A stretch of DNA of 60,947 nt from positions 1 through 60,947 of the forward strand of contig CANMKB010000010.1 in NCBI GenBank assembly GCA_947498415.1. Direction: 5' to 3'. Made by a program: the position numbers and the translations under genes. This DNA comes from an uncultured Paracoccaceae bacterium. Its GTDB lineage: Bacteria; Pseudomonadota; Alphaproteobacteria; Rhodobacterales; Rhodobacteraceae. The notes under the pieces are model-generated. The model did not search any database, was not told the origin of the DNA, and saw nothing but the letters and a program-made list of their open reading frames with translations. Positions 35,253-45,145 of this stretch are shown piece after piece (position 1 is the stretch's first letter; each line of letters opens with the position of its first letter).

Positions 35253-36500
35253 ATGACAACACTCACCGACCCTCCGAAGGAGTCGTTTCGGCTATCTATG
35301 CTGATTTACGACACCCGGTATCGCTCGGCGACCATTCAGGTCGTAGCACTGATGGGGTTCATGTTGGCAGCGGCTTGGCTGATCGACAACACCATCACAA
35401 ACCTAGAATCACTAGGTAAAACAATCACCTTTGGTTTTTTCACCGAACCTGCGGGTTACGACATCAACCAAAGACTTCTAGATTATCAAAGCCGTGACAC
35501 GCACCTCCGGGCTGCACTTGTTGGCTTGCTCAACACCCTGACCGTCGCGGTCTTGGGGTGCATCACCGCAACTGTCGTTGGCGTACTCGTCGGTGTTTTG
35601 CGCCTTTCCAAAAACTGGATCGTTGCAAAGATCATGACGGTTTACGTCGAGATTTTCCGAAACGTCCCTGTTTTGTTGTGGATCGTTCTTGTCTTTGCCC
35701 TGGTGAGCGAAAGCACACCGCATCCAAAGACCTTTAAGGGCGTCGACACAGGTGCCGTTGTTGTCACAAACCGGGGTACCTATCTTCCTGAGTTCCTGTT
35801 CTCCAATTCACTTGGCGATCTAAGCTTCTTTGGTGCCAGCTCGCTTCGGTTCAACGTTTCGCTCGATTTGATCGCCTTCTTGGTTGTTTTGTTTGGCGGC
35901 TTGTTTGTAAGCCGTAAAATCAAGCGCAGCGCCGATGCAGTTCAAGAAGCAACTGGTATTCGTCCGGCAACATGGTGGAAACGCCTTGCTGTAATTGCTT
36001 TGCCGATCGCTGCCCTGCTATACGCACTCGGCTTTCATCTGGGCTATGCGGAGTTGAAAGGATTTAACTTCAAAGGCGGTACGCACCTGCGTAACTCTTT
36101 GCTGGCCTTGTGGTTGGCACTGTCGCTTTATACTGCGGCCTTCATCGCAGAGATCGTGCGCGGTGGTATTCTTGCGATCAGCCATGGTCAGACTGAGGCC
36201 GCTGGTGCTCTCGGGCTCCGCTCGGGTCGTATCATGAGCCTTGTTGTTCTGCCGCAAGCACTTCGCGTTATCATTCCTCCTATGATTTCCAATTACTTGA
36301 ACCTGACCAAAAACTCGTCATTGGCGATTGCGGTGGGTTACATGGATATCACAGGGACACTTGGTGGCATCACGATGAACCAAACTGGCCGCGAGCTGGA
36401 ATGTGTTCTACTTCTCATGGCCGTTTACCTGATTATCAGCCTGTCGATTTCCGGCGTGATGAACGTTTACAACAGCCGCGTTAAATTGGTGGAGCGTTAA
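35253..36500 (+). CDS. aapQ: General L-amino-acid ABC transporter, permease AapQ
   Basis: A 415-residue permease with about eight hydrophobic segments. The polar-amino-acid (HisM-type) inner-membrane module is shown by LLNTLTVAVLGCITATVVG and VYVEIFRNVPVLLW; the EAA loop reads EAAGALGLRSGRIMSLVVLPQALRVIIPP near residues 310-340. It has the large central insertion typical of AapQ. AapM follows after one base. Confidence 0.93.
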   Translation: MTTLTDPPKESFRLSMLIYDTRYRSATIQVVALMGFMLAAAWLIDNTITNLESLGKTITFGFFTEPAGYDINQRLLDYQSRDTHLRAALVGLLNTLTVAVLGCITATVVGVLVGVLRLSKNWIVAKIMTVYVEIFRNVPVLLWIVLVFALVSESTPHPKTFKGVDTGAVVVTNRGTYLPEFLFSNSLGDLSFFGASSLRFNVSLDLIAFLVVLFGGLFVSRKIKRSADAVQEATGIRPATWWKRLAVIALPIAALLYALGFHLGYAELKGFNFKGGTHLRNSLLALWLALSLYTAAFIAEIVRGGILAISHGQTEAAGALGLRSGRIMSLVVLPQALRVIIPPMISNYLNLTKNSSLAIAVGYMDITGTLGGITMNQTGRELECVLLLMAVYLIISLSISGVMNVYNSRVKLVER

Positions 36501-36501
36501 T

Positions 36502-37809
36502 ATGAGCGATACATCTTTTGTCCGCACCGAAATGCTTGAGCAAAAAGAGCCACCGGCCTCTACGATTGGTATCATAGGCTGGATGCGCGAAAACCTGTTC
36601 TCAAGTGTTGTGAACTCTATTCTCACAATCATTTCGCTGTTGCTTGTGGCTTATATCCTGTCGGGATTGCTGCCATGGATTTTCCAATCTTCTTGGAACG
36701 CGACCTCTTTGACTGAGTGTCGCGAGATCTTCACAGCGACTTACGGTACAACGCACGGACACGCGTGTTGGGGCGTTGTGAATGACCGCTGGCTACAGCT
36801 TTTGTATGGTTTCTACCCAGACCATCTATACTGGCGCGTCAACCTGACGTTGGTTCTCACCTTGGCTGCACTGGCCCCAGTTCTGTTCTCTGAAAAGGCG
36901 CCACGCCAACTGCTTTACTTAACCATGGCATATCCATTCCTGATGCCTTGGCTTCTGTGGGGGGGCTCCATCTGGGGACCAATCGTCGTGGCACTGGGTT
37001 TTGTGATTGGCTACTTTGTCTATCGTGTCGTGACTGAGGCCGCAGGAGAGCTTATTGCTCTGATCGCCGGTGTTGCTGCGGCATTGATTTGGTGGATGGT
37101 GCTTTCCGGCGTGGTTGTGTCCGGTTTGGATTCAGTACTGCCAATTGGAATTGAAGCCGTAGAGTCCCGTAAATTTGGTGGCTTTATGTTGGCGGTTCTT
37201 TTGGGGATTGTTGCGATTGGTGTCTCTTTACCGATCGGTATTGTTCTCGCGCTAGGGCGTCAGTCTGATCTACTCATCGTGAAAGCAATCTGTGTTGGTT
37301 TCATCGAATTCATCCGTGGTGTGCCGTTGATTACCCTGTTGTTTGTGGCGTCTCTCTTGCTGAACGTCTTCATGCCTCCGGGTACGAACTTTGACATCAT
37401 TTTGCGTGTTATGATCATGATGACCCTCTTCTCCGCGGCCTATATGGCTGAGGTGATCCGGGGTGGCTTGGCTGCGTTGCCAAAAGGCCAATATGAAGGT
37501 GCAGACTCTCTGGGTTTGAACTACTGGCAGGCTCAGCGTTTGATCATCATGCCGCAGGCGCTCAAGATTTCGATCCCAGGCATTGTAAGTACATTCATCG
37601 GCATCTTCAAAGATACGACGCTTGTGTCGATCATTGGCCTGTTTGATGTGATTGGTCTGTCGACCGCAATTCGTGCTGACACCGCTTGGAACGGCATCTA
37701 CTGGGAACTCTTCGCGTTTATCGCGGTTCTGTTCTTTATCGTCTGCTTTTCCATGTCCCGCTATTCCATGTACCTGGAGCGCAAGCTTCAGACTGGCCAT
37801 AAACGCTAG
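36502..37809 (+). CDS. aapM: General L-amino-acid ABC transporter, permease AapM
   Basis: A 435-residue second permease. The EAA loop [29 protein letters not shown] is near residues 330-360, and [18 protein letters not shown] is the conserved stretch before it. An extended N-terminal part with several extra helices marks AapM rather than HisQ-type proteins. It pairs with AapQ as a heterodimer driven by AapP. Confidence 0.93.
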   Translation: MSDTSFVRTEMLEQKEPPASTIGIIGWMRENLFSSVVNSILTIISLLLVAYILSGLLPWIFQSSWNATSLTECREIFTATYGTTHGHACWGVVNDRWLQLLYGFYPDHLYWRVNLTLVLTLAALAPVLFSEKAPRQLLYLTMAYPFLMPWLLWGGSIWGPIVVALGFVIGYFVYRVVTEAAGELIALIAGVAAALIWWMVLSGVVVSGLDSVLPIGIEAVESRKFGGFMLAVLLGIVAIGVSLPIGIVLALGRQSDLLIVKAICVGFIEFIRGVPLITLLFVASLLLNVFMPPGTNFDIILRVMIMMTLFSAAYMAEVIRGGLAALPKGQYEGADSLGLNYWQAQRLIIMPQALKISIPGIVSTFIGIFKDTTLVSIIGLFDVIGLSTAIRADTAWNGIYWELFAFIAVLFFIVCFSMSRYSMYLERKLQTGHKR

Positions 37810-37820
37810 GAGATCACATA

Positions 37821-38612
37821 ATGTCTGATCTACAATCTGATCGCGCAATTGACCGCTCTAAAATGCAAGTGAGCGACGAAGTTGCGATCCAAATCACCGA
37901 TATGAACAAGTGGTACGGTTCGTTCCACGTGCTTCGTGACATCAACCTAACCGTCAACCAAGGTGAGCGCATCGTTATCGCGGGCCCATCTGGTTCCGGT
38001 AAGTCGACCATGATCCGCTGTATCAACCGCTTGGAAGAGCACCAGCAGGGGCAAATCATCGTTGATGGTACAGAGCTGACCAATGATCTGAAGAACATTG
38101 ATAAGGTTCGTCGCGAAGTTGGTATGTGCTTTCAGCACTTCAATCTGTTCCCGCATCTGACCATTCTGGAAAACTGTACGCTTGCTCCAATCTGGGTTCG
38201 TAAGACACCTAAGCAGGAAGCCATCGACACTGCGATGCACTTCCTTGAAAAGGTAAAGATCCCGGATCAAGCGAATAAATATCCGGGTCAGTTGTCCGGT
38301 GGGCAGCAGCAGCGTGTGGCGATTGCACGGTCTCTGTGCATGAAACCTCGCATCATGCTGTTTGATGAACCAACATCTGCACTTGACCCTGAAATGATCA
38401 AAGAGGTGCTCGACACCATGATCGAACTCGCGGAAGAGGGCATGACAATGCTTTGCGTGACGCACGAGATGGGCTTTGCCCGTCAGGTCGCAAACCGCGT
38501 GATCTTTATGGACCAAGGCCAAATCGTTGAACAAAACGAGCCGGAAGAGTTCTTTAACAATCCAAAGAGCGAGCGAACAAAACTGTTCCTCAGCCAGATC
38601 CTCGGCCACTAA
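37821..38612 (+). CDS. aapP: General L-amino-acid ABC transporter, ATPase AapP
   Basis: A 263-residue ABC ATPase. Walker [10 protein letters not shown] is near residue 55, the signature LSGGQQQR near 158, Walker [16 protein letters not shown] near 178, and the switch His in [20 protein letters not shown] 30-residue N-terminal extension precedes the ABC core. It ends the operon before a strong terminator. Confidence 0.95.
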   Translation: MSDLQSDRAIDRSKMQVSDEVAIQITDMNKWYGSFHVLRDINLTVNQGERIVIAGPSGSGKSTMIRCINRLEEHQQGQIIVDGTELTNDLKNIDKVRREVGMCFQHFNLFPHLTILENCTLAPIWVRKTPKQEAIDTAMHFLEKVKIPDQANKYPGQLSGGQQQRVAIARSLCMKPRIMLFDEPTSALDPEMIKEVLDTMIELAEEGMTMLCVTHEMGFARQVANRVIFMDQGQIVEQNEPEEFFNNPKSERTKLFLSQILGH

Positions 38613-38635
38613 GTCCTAGGATAGATACAATCTGA

Positions 38636-38667
38636 AAGGCCGGGGAGTATTCCCCGGCCTCTTTTGT
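38636..38667. terminator. Terminator between aapP and the convergent GNAT gene
   Basis: AGGCCGGGGA / TCCCCGGCCT, perfect, with a GTAT loop and a TTTTG tail on the plus side. The minus-strand GNAT gene ends at 38668, so it may serve both directions. Confidence 0.92.
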
Positions 38668-39096
38668 TTAGACTTTGGATAAATGCATTCGAATTTCTTC
38701 GTGACCGAAGAATTCACTGGTGATCCGTGCGGTTTCTTTAAATCCGACGGATCTATAGAAACCTTGAGCCTTTGGATTTTGAGTAAAGACGCTCAGCGTT
38801 AGTTCTGAATGTGTTTTCAACGCTTGTTCCAAAAGACGGCGACCAATTCCTTGGCCCTGGTTCTGTGGCAAAATAAAGAGTCCGCCAACTTCATCGCCAA
38901 TTAAGGCGATAAAACCAACTTTTTCACCTTGGTGTTCGGCGATCCAAACTTCGGCCATATCCAAGAGTTGATCACGGATCATGGCTTCGGCTTGATTGAC
39001 GAGGTCTTCCGAAAGAAACGGATGCGAGATCGCGCTCGCTGTTTTCCAGATGTGGAGAACCTGCACTTTGTCAGAAGAAGAATAGGGTAAAATCAT
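38668..39096 (-). CDS. GNAT-family N-acetyltransferase
   Basis: A 142-residue acetyl-CoA-dependent acetyltransferase. The acetyl-CoA loop is LPQNQGQGIGRRLLEQAL (about residues 76-93), followed by the strand LTLSVFTQNPKAQGFYRSVGF. A single catalytic domain is present and the substrate is unknown. The start at 39096 sits 13 bases after a small hairpin that ends an elaborate structured leader (39110-39221), so expression may be controlled at the RNA level. Confidence 0.88.
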   Translation of the reverse strand: MILPYSSSDKVQVLHIWKTASAISHPFLSEDLVNQAEAMIRDQLLDMAEVWIAEHQGEKVGFIALIGDEVGGLFILPQNQGQGIGRRLLEQALKTHSELTLSVFTQNPKAQGFYRSVGFKETARITSEFFGHEEIRMHLSKV

Positions 39097-39109
39097 TTGT
39101 TATCCCATA

Positions 39110-39221
39110 CGCCCATCGGGCGTCGATTGATTGGACATTAGACACACCTATGCTTTCCACCCGAAGTGGAGCACTGTTTTAGGTGTGTGTCGATGGCGCG
39201 TCATCTGGCGCCGCAATCAAT
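39110..39221 (-). ncRNA. Candidate structured RNA or leader element upstream of the GNAT gene
   Basis: On the minus strand a closing stem ATTGATTG / CAATCAAT (39214-39221 with 39126-39133) encloses two arms. Arm 1 is GGCGC / GCGCC (39195-39212). Arm 2 is a long stem in which plus-strand GACACACCTA (39141-39150) faces TAGGTGTGTGTC (39180-39191), tipped by TCCAC / GTGGA with a five-base loop (39156-39170). A third hairpin, CGCCC-ATC-GGGCG (39110-39122), follows just before the GNAT start. GGACAT flanks both sides of the closing stem. It could be a cis-regulatory RNA, a small RNA or a REP/MITE-like repeat. It resembles no riboswitch I recognise. Confidence 0.45.
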
Positions 39222-39255
39222 GGGACATCAAATCTCCATGGTTTGTGAGGTCTAT

Positions 39256-39777
39256 CTAGGCCAACGGCTGTGAAAGTTGCAAGGCACTTTGCTGAATCTC
39301 TTTGGGGATGATGAAGTTTTGGATATGCCCCATGCCGAATGTCACGGCATCCCAGTTATCAACTTCAAAGTTTGCCACGGTGGTTGCACAGGTCGGATAG
39401 TCAAAAAAATGATCGTGCAAAGGTAGATTCTGAAGAATGCGGGCGGCGAAATCAGCCAAACCCGGGTTGTGTCCAACAATTAAAACTGTGTCTCCTGTCG
39501 CCTCTCGGAGTACATCAAGAATACACTGCGCACTGGCGTGATAGAGATCACTTGTTAAGATTGGTGCGGGCTCAAACCCCAAGCCCTCGCAGGTCTCTAC
39601 AGTCCGTCGCGCGGATGAGCTGAAGATTTGATCAGGAACATATCCGTTAGAGCGCAGCCATTTTCCCATTAAAGGTGCAGACTGATACCCGCGCTTATTC
39701 AACGGTCGATCGTGGTCAACCGATGGCGTGTCCCAACTGGACTTGGCATGGCGCGTCAAAATAAGACGTTTGGTCAT
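39256..39777 (-). CDS. SixA-like histidine phosphatase
   Basis: A 173-residue member of the histidine phosphatase superfamily. The catalytic RHAKSSW motif is at residues 9-15, SSSARRTVET near 53, and the second His in IVGHNPGLADFA near 100. It is short, as in SixA, which removes phosphate from phosphohistidine proteins; the substrate here is unproven. ATG at 39777 (MTKRLILTRHAKSSWD) is preferred over one six codons upstream. Confidence 0.86.
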   Translation of the reverse strand: MTKRLILTRHAKSSWDTPSVDHDRPLNKRGYQSAPLMGKWLRSNGYVPDQIFSSSARRTVETCEGLGFEPAPILTSDLYHASAQCILDVLREATGDTVLIVGHNPGLADFAARILQNLPLHDHFFDYPTCATTVANFEVDNWDAVTFGMGHIQNFIIPKEIQQSALQLSQPLA

Positions 39778-39916
39778 ACAATAAGAAACTTTCAAAAAGG
39801 GGTATTTGTAAATATCAACCTGACATCACTACACCTCTGAGTGCATCACTTTTGCGAAAATTTTCTTAAGATTGAGCGTTGTTTTACTTATTTTTCCGCT
39901 GCTGATTAAAGTCTAA

Positions 39917-40714
39917 TCAGTTGTTTTTTAAAAACGGTAGAACCAAAGACCATGAGAGCTTGGCTGGTCGGTCGTCTTGCCAGCGCAACCCGGTGTCCAT
40001 GGCATCGTGTCCCTCTGCGGGCTGAGCTATGTACGTGCCGAACAGTCGGTCCCAAATGGACAGTGAAAACCCATAGTTGCTGTCGTGTTCATGCCTGTGA
40101 ACAGAGTGATGAACGCGGTGCATGTCTGGTGTCACAAGAACCATACGCACCACACGATCAAACGGCAGGGGCAATCTTAGGTTCGCATGATTGAACATTG
40201 CCGTACTGTTCAGGATGACTTCGAACAGGAATATCGCCAAAACACTTGGCCCGATCAGGTACACCAAACCAATTTTAAGAAGCATAGACAGCGCAATTTC
40301 GATCGGGTGAAATCGGATGGCTGTTGTTACATCCATATCGCGATCGGCATGGTGAACACGGTGTAAGCGCCAAAGGATTGGCACTTTGTGCGTGACCAGA
40401 TGTTGAAACCAGATGGCGAAATCAAAAATCAGGATGGCGAGGATCACTTCCACGCCAGCAGGAAGGTTCCAGCCGTTGAACAGCCCCCAACCTTGCGCAC
40501 TTGCGTCAGCAGCGGCACCCAGGGCCAGTGCGGGCAGGGCAAACGCCATAAGCCGCAGCGTAAAGGTGTTTAACAGGGTCATACCCCAATTGGTCCGCCA
40601 GCGACTGACACGCGACGACACACGCTCGCGCCGCGGCAAGACTGCTTCGGCCAGCGCCAAAACTGTAAAGAGCCCCAAAAAGATTGAGAGCCGAATGACC
40701 GCTTCATGTTCCAT
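39917..40714 (-). CDS. Sterol desaturase / fatty-acid hydroxylase family membrane protein
   Basis: A 265-residue membrane di-iron enzyme with about four helices. The histidine clusters HLVTHKVPILWRLHRVHHAD (about 105-124), FHPIE, FNHANLRLP and HRVHHSVHRHEHDSNYGF (about 198-215) form the family's metal site. Possible substrates are lipids or carotenoids; in roseobacters such genes often sit alone, as here. Confidence 0.88.
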   Translation of the reverse strand: MEHEAVIRLSIFLGLFTVLALAEAVLPRRERVSSRVSRWRTNWGMTLLNTFTLRLMAFALPALALGAAADASAQGWGLFNGWNLPAGVEVILAILIFDFAIWFQHLVTHKVPILWRLHRVHHADRDMDVTTAIRFHPIEIALSMLLKIGLVYLIGPSVLAIFLFEVILNSTAMFNHANLRLPLPFDRVVRMVLVTPDMHRVHHSVHRHEHDSNYGFSLSIWDRLFGTYIAQPAEGHDAMDTGLRWQDDRPAKLSWSLVLPFLKNN

Positions 40715-40770
40715 TCGCTCAGCGTAGCGAGCCGCGAACGTCAGTCAATTGCGTTGCGATCACAAGCGAG

Positions 40771-41637
40771 TTAGCCATCGTTTCGAATGATCGATCCAGC
40801 ACCATGTTCGGTGAATAGTTCCAACAAACAAGCATTTGGCGCACGTCCATCAAGAATGACAGCGGCACGTACGCCTCTGTCGATGGCATCAAGTGCTGTT
40901 TCGGTCTTGGGGATCATACCACCCGCAATGACACCAGACTTGATCATGTCACGAATTTGGCTTGCAGAAAGTTCTGTCATCACGTCGCCGTCTGTGCCTT
41001 TGACACCGGGCACATCAGTCAAAAGCAACAGGCGATCGGCCTTTAGAGCGCCCGCAATGGCACCCGCAGCTGTATCGCCATTGATGTTAAACGTTTCACC
41101 ATCGCGGCCGGCGCCCAAAGGTGCAATCACAGGGATTGTGCCTTTGGCAAAGAGGTCATGCAGCACCTGTGGGTTGATATCGGAAGGCGTGCCGACAAAC
41201 CCTAGATCAGGGTTTGTTTGATCACAGATCATCAGATTCGCGTCTTTCCCCGAAAGCCCAACGGCCTTGCCGCCTTGACTGTTGATCGCCTGAACGATGC
41301 GCTTGTTCACACGGCCGGACAGCACCATTTCCACAACCTCGACGGTTGCGGCATCAGTGACGCGTTTTCCGTTTACGAAATCGGATTTGATGTCGAGCTT
41401 GTCGAGCATTGCGTTGATCATTGGACCCCCGCCGTGCACCACAACCGGATGAATGCCAACCATCTGCATCAACACGACATCACGTGCGAATTCATCCATC
41501 GCTTCGTCGCTGCCCATGGCGTGGCCACCAAGCTTGATGACAACAATGGCGCCTGTGTAGCGCTGAAGATATGGCAACGCCTGTGACAGCGTACGTGCAG
41601 TAGCGATCCAATCGCGGTTCATATTTTGCTTCTTCAT
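40771..41637 (-). CDS. argB: Acetylglutamate kinase
   Basis: A 288-residue amino-acid kinase for the second step of arginine synthesis (N-acetylglutamate + ATP). [19 protein letters not shown] gives the phosphate loop, [10 protein letters not shown] the second glycine loop, and [28 protein letters not shown] the active site. The N-terminal helix found in arginine-inhibited forms is present. It ends the yidC-MOSC-engB-argB run; a small CACGGT / ACCGTG hairpin lies just upstream of its start (41656-41670). Confidence 0.95.
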   Translation of the reverse strand: MKKQNMNRDWIATARTLSQALPYLQRYTGAIVVIKLGGHAMGSDEAMDEFARDVVLMQMVGIHPVVVHGGGPMINAMLDKLDIKSDFVNGKRVTDAATVEVVEMVLSGRVNKRIVQAINSQGGKAVGLSGKDANLMICDQTNPDLGFVGTPSDINPQVLHDLFAKGTIPVIAPLGAGRDGETFNINGDTAAGAIAGALKADRLLLLTDVPGVKGTDGDVMTELSASQIRDMIKSGVIAGGMIPKTETALDAIDRGVRAAVILDGRAPNACLLELFTEHGAGSIIRNDG

Positions 41638-41724
41638 CTCTAGTCCCTCTGGCCCACGGTGTTACCGTGTTGCGCCGCCTAGGCCAAGCAGAGTCAGTCT
41701 TCAATTAGGATTAATGCGGTGCCA

Positions 41725-42378
41725 TTACGCCAAATTGGCGATCAAAGCCCGCAGAGTGGCAAGGCCATCGCCCTTTTCGCTAGAAGTCACAACGATTTCT
41801 GGGAAGGCGGCAGGGTGCTTTGCGAGACGCTCACGCACCTGTGCCATGATCTTTTCCTGATCCTTGGCTTTCACCTTATCTGCTTTTGTCATGACAACCT
41901 GAAAGGTCACGGCGGCGCTATCGAGCAACGACATGATTTCGTCATCCACGTCTTTCACGCCATGGCGCATATCTACGAGCACAAAGGCGCGACGCAGGCT
42001 GACGCGGCCCTGAAGGTACTGTTTCAGTAGGCGCTGCCACTTGGCCACGACATCCAGCGGGGCGTTGGCAAAGCCATAGCCCGGCAAGTCGACAAGGTAA
42101 TGGCTTTCACTCAGCGTGAAATAGTTAATCTCTTGCGTGCGGCCCGGCGTGTTGGATGCGCGGGCAAGACCCTTGCGACTTGTAAGCGCGTTGATGAGGC
42201 TGGACTTGCCCACGTTCGAACGACCCGCAAAGCAAACCTCGGCGCGATCGTCACCGGGAAGGCCTGACATCGCCACGACACCCTTTAAAAAGTCAGCATT
42301 GCTACCAACAAAGAGTTTACGGCCTTTTTCGCGGCTTAAATCATCAGGCTCTTCAACGAGCGGAAAGGGGAGTTGCAT
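41725..42378 (-). CDS. engB: Ribosome-biogenesis GTPase EngB/YsxC
   Basis: A 217-residue GTPase for 50S assembly. G1 GRSNVGKSSLINAL is near residue 50, G3 DLPGYGFA near 94, G4 TKADK near 165 and G5 TSSEKGDG near 197. Its start shares one base with the MOSC stop (TAATG), so the pair is coupled. Confidence 0.95.
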   Translation of the reverse strand: MQLPFPLVEEPDDLSREKGRKLFVGSNADFLKGVVAMSGLPGDDRAEVCFAGRSNVGKSSLINALTSRKGLARASNTPGRTQEINYFTLSESHYLVDLPGYGFANAPLDVVAKWQRLLKQYLQGRVSLRRAFVLVDMRHGVKDVDDEIMSLLDSAAVTFQVVMTKADKVKAKDQEKIMAQVRERLAKHPAAFPEIVVTSSEKGDGLATLRALIANLA

Positions 42379-43124
42379 TAGAGAACCTCTATCGTGTCAC
42401 CCACGGCGATGTCGCCGGATTTGGTGACGAAAATCTTTACGCCGAAATCTGTATGGCCCCAATTGTCACGCAGTGCTTTCAGCGTGTCAAAGTCAGCTTG
42501 CCCATTGGCGGGATCAACCGTCGTGGCGCTGCAGCGTTCAATCCGTTCACGCACCTCAAATTCAACAGTACCAATGCGCAGCTTGCGGCCGACCAGCTCG
42601 AATTCTTCCCAAGCGGCCGCACCATCAAAGTGTATGTTACCGCGCCAGCGGTTCATCGACAAAGCTGAACCATGCACGTTTTCCAAAGCAGCGTTGGACG
42701 CAAGGTTTACCAAACTGAGCGATGGCCAGCTTGAATCTGTTAGGCCCACGCCGGGCACCTTTAAAATACCCGTCGATTGCCTGCGGTTTTCAGGCATGAT
42801 GGGGCGCACCCAGTTCACAAAACGATCTGCTTCTGTGTCTGGGTTAAAGCTGAGATCCGGCAAATCAGGATGAGACAAAGTGACAACGCCAGTTGCCTCA
42901 TCCAGATGTGTCGTGAGGGCCATCAAACGGGGCGCACTTGCGCCCCGTGAGAAATTGATACACCGGGCCCATTCAGACCCGCCTGCTTTGGTGGCCTCAT
43001 GTGTTACGGCCCAATGACGATCCCATGGCATGCACTTCCCGGCCTCCAGCGCGGTGCGCTGGAGGGCTTCTCGGCCGTGTGCTTTGATAGGATGGCGCCA
43101 AAGGGCAGTAACAGTTAGGCTCAT
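42378..43124 (-). CDS. MOSC-domain protein
   Basis: A 248-residue protein with N-terminal MOSC_N beta-barrel (YPVKS-like TALWRHPIKAHGRE) and a C-terminal MOSC domain. The conserved cysteine lies in RERIERCSATTVDP near residue 196. These proteins bind molybdenum cofactor and transfer sulfur or reduce substrates such as N-hydroxylated compounds. It overlaps yidC by ATGA and engB by one base. Confidence 0.88.
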   Translation of the reverse strand: MSLTVTALWRHPIKAHGREALQRTALEAGKCMPWDRHWAVTHEATKAGGSEWARCINFSRGASAPRLMALTTHLDEATGVVTLSHPDLPDLSFNPDTEADRFVNWVRPIMPENRRQSTGILKVPGVGLTDSSWPSLSLVNLASNAALENVHGSALSMNRWRGNIHFDGAAAWEEFELVGRKLRIGTVEFEVRERIERCSATTVDPANGQADFDTLKALRDNWGHTDFGVKIFVTKSGDIAVGDTIEVL

Positions 43125-44935
43125 TTGTCAGCAGTTTTTTCTTTGCGCTTAAAGCTAGAAACAATGTTGCCAAACACATCAGGTTTGTAACCGTGTCTGC
43201 GCATGATCAAATATTGCTGTGTAAAGGTGATGGTGTTGTTTGCAATCCAGTACACAACGAGGCCCGACGCAAAGGTACCCAGCATGAACATAAAGACCCA
43301 AGGCATCCACGCAAAGATCATCGCCTGTGCAGGATCCGTTGGCGCAGGGTTCAGCTTTTGCTGAAGCCACATGGACACACCCAACAAGATTGGAAGGATG
43401 CCCAGTGACAGGAATGCAAACACGCCGAGTTCCGGCACCGCGTAGGGCAGCAAGCCAAACAGGTTCAGGATCGAGCTTGGATCAGGAGCTGACAAGTCAG
43501 TGATCCAGCCAAACCACGGAGCGTGGCGCAATTCGAGCGTAACGAAGATCACCTTATACAGTGAGAAGAAGATCGGGATCTGGATCAGCAATGGCAGACA
43601 GCCAGATGCTGGATTAACCTTTTCCTTCTTATACAGCGCCATCATCTCTTGCTGCATCTTCTGACGATCATCGCCGGCTTTTTCTTTCAACTTCTCCATT
43701 TCTGGCTGAAGCTCTTTCATCTTCGCCATGGAAGAATAAGACTTATATGCCAGAGGGAAGACCGCGATTTTGATGATGATGGTCAGACCAATGATCGCCC
43801 AGCCCATGTTTCCGATAAAGCCGTTGATAAAGTGAAGCAGCGCAAAGATCGGTTTCGTCAGGAAGAAGAACCAACCCCAATCGATGCTGTCCAAGAAATT
43901 CGCAACGCCACCTTTATTTTGGTAGTTGCGGATGGTTTCCCATTCTTTCGCACCTGCAAACAGACGAGACTCGGCTGATTTGGTTTCGCCATCGGAAACT
44001 TGTTGTGTTTCAAGGCGAATGGTTGCCCGGTAGGTGTCGGTCGCGCTGTTGTATTGCAGAACAGAGTCGTTCGCAGCACCTTCCGCTGGGATAAGCATTG
44101 TCATCCAGTAGTGGTCTGTGAAGCCCAGCCACCCGCCATCGGAAACGGAAGACACGTCAGCAACGGTAGAGCCTCCGGACCAAGCGTTGTCGCCTTCGAA
44201 ATCTTGGATGTCACCGTAGTCGAAAAAGTCGCGTTCGTCGTCGCGTTGGCGAATTGCACCTTCGTGAAGAATAAAGAAATTCTTCAGATCGGCAGGCTCA
44301 CCATGACGAGCCAGGATGCCATAAGGTGCCAATGAAACGCTGCCAGCACCAGTGTTTTCGACTGATTGCTTGACCGAGAACATGTAGTTTTCATCGATCG
44401 ACATTTCGCGGCGGAACGTAAGGCCTGCGCCATTGTCCCACGCGAGGGTGACAGGGTTTGTTTCTGTCAGCGTATCGCCGCTTTCGACAGACCAAATCGT
44501 GTTTACGCCTGGAACTGCATCAGCCGTCAGGCCTGCTCCTGGGGTCCAACCGTATAACGCATAGTAGCTACCAGCCTCGGAACGAGGTTTGAGCAGGTGG
44601 ACGATGTCTGAATCTTCGGCCAGCGTTTCGCGATACCCTTTGAGCGACAGATCATCGATCCGACCACCCTGCAAAGAAATAGAGCCGCTAACGCGGGCTG
44701 TTTCGACTTGCACACGAGGGGCGTCAATGGCCTCATCTGTGGGTTCGGCTGTTGTTGATTGCGCCGCTGTCGCTGCACTTGTCGGGGCAATCGGCGCTGT
44801 CAGTGATTCAGCTGTTGCTTCCGTCAGGTTTGGATCTTGAACTGGCTCCGGAGGAGGGAAGAGTACAAACCATACGAGGATCACGATAAAGCTTAGCGCG
44901 GTTGCAAGAATGAGATTCTTGTTATTGTCGTCCAT
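43121..44935 (-). CDS. yidC: Membrane protein insertase YidC
   Basis: A 604-residue insertase. TM1 is in MDDNNKNLILATALSFIVILVWFVLF, a periplasmic beta domain follows to about 360, and then the conserved hydrophobic core (MGWAIIGLTIIIKIAVFPL, the KMKELQPEMEKLKEKAGDDR loop, NPASGCLPLLIQIPIFFSLY). An in-frame extension of 40 codons upstream to 45055 is hydrophilic and rejected. It works with SecYEG and alone; yidD and rnpA lie upstream in the same chromosomal arm. Confidence 0.96.
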   Translation of the reverse strand: MDDNNKNLILATALSFIVILVWFVLFPPPEPVQDPNLTEATAESLTAPIAPTSAATAAQSTTAEPTDEAIDAPRVQVETARVSGSISLQGGRIDDLSLKGYRETLAEDSDIVHLLKPRSEAGSYYALYGWTPGAGLTADAVPGVNTIWSVESGDTLTETNPVTLAWDNGAGLTFRREMSIDENYMFSVKQSVENTGAGSVSLAPYGILARHGEPADLKNFFILHEGAIRQRDDERDFFDYGDIQDFEGDNAWSGGSTVADVSSVSDGGWLGFTDHYWMTMLIPAEGAANDSVLQYNSATDTYRATIRLETQQVSDGETKSAESRLFAGAKEWETIRNYQNKGGVANFLDSIDWGWFFFLTKPIFALLHFINGFIGNMGWAIIGLTIIIKIAVFPLAYKSYSSMAKMKELQPEMEKLKEKAGDDRQKMQQEMMALYKKEKVNPASGCLPLLIQIPIFFSLYKVIFVTLELRHAPWFGWITDLSAPDPSSILNLFGLLPYAVPELGVFAFLSLGILPILLGVSMWLQQKLNPAPTDPAQAMIFAWMPWVFMFMLGTFASGLVVYWIANNTITFTQQYLIMRRHGYKPDVFGNIVSSFKRKEKTADK

Positions 44936-45145
44936 ATTGCTGGGCCACCTGTCTGTTTGAACGCCATCGGTTGCAACCGATATAGGGCGTTCCTGACCTT
45001 TTTTAATTGAAGTGTCGGCGCTTTTCAGCGCGCACTTTAACTCACGGTGGTTCAACAGAGGTAGAGGGCAAAGGTCAAGAGGATTCAGCTGGAATACGAG
45101 TGAACGCGCGGATCAGGAACGATTTAGCGGCTTGCACCGGTAAAA

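Noticed and set aside
39904..39929. Plus-strand CTGATTA / TAATCAG hairpin followed by T6, looking like the terminator of an unknown small RNA
   Set aside because: The T-run is the coding sequence for the last codons of the minus-strand fatty-acid hydroxylase gene, and no plus-strand promoter or transcript could be identified upstream.
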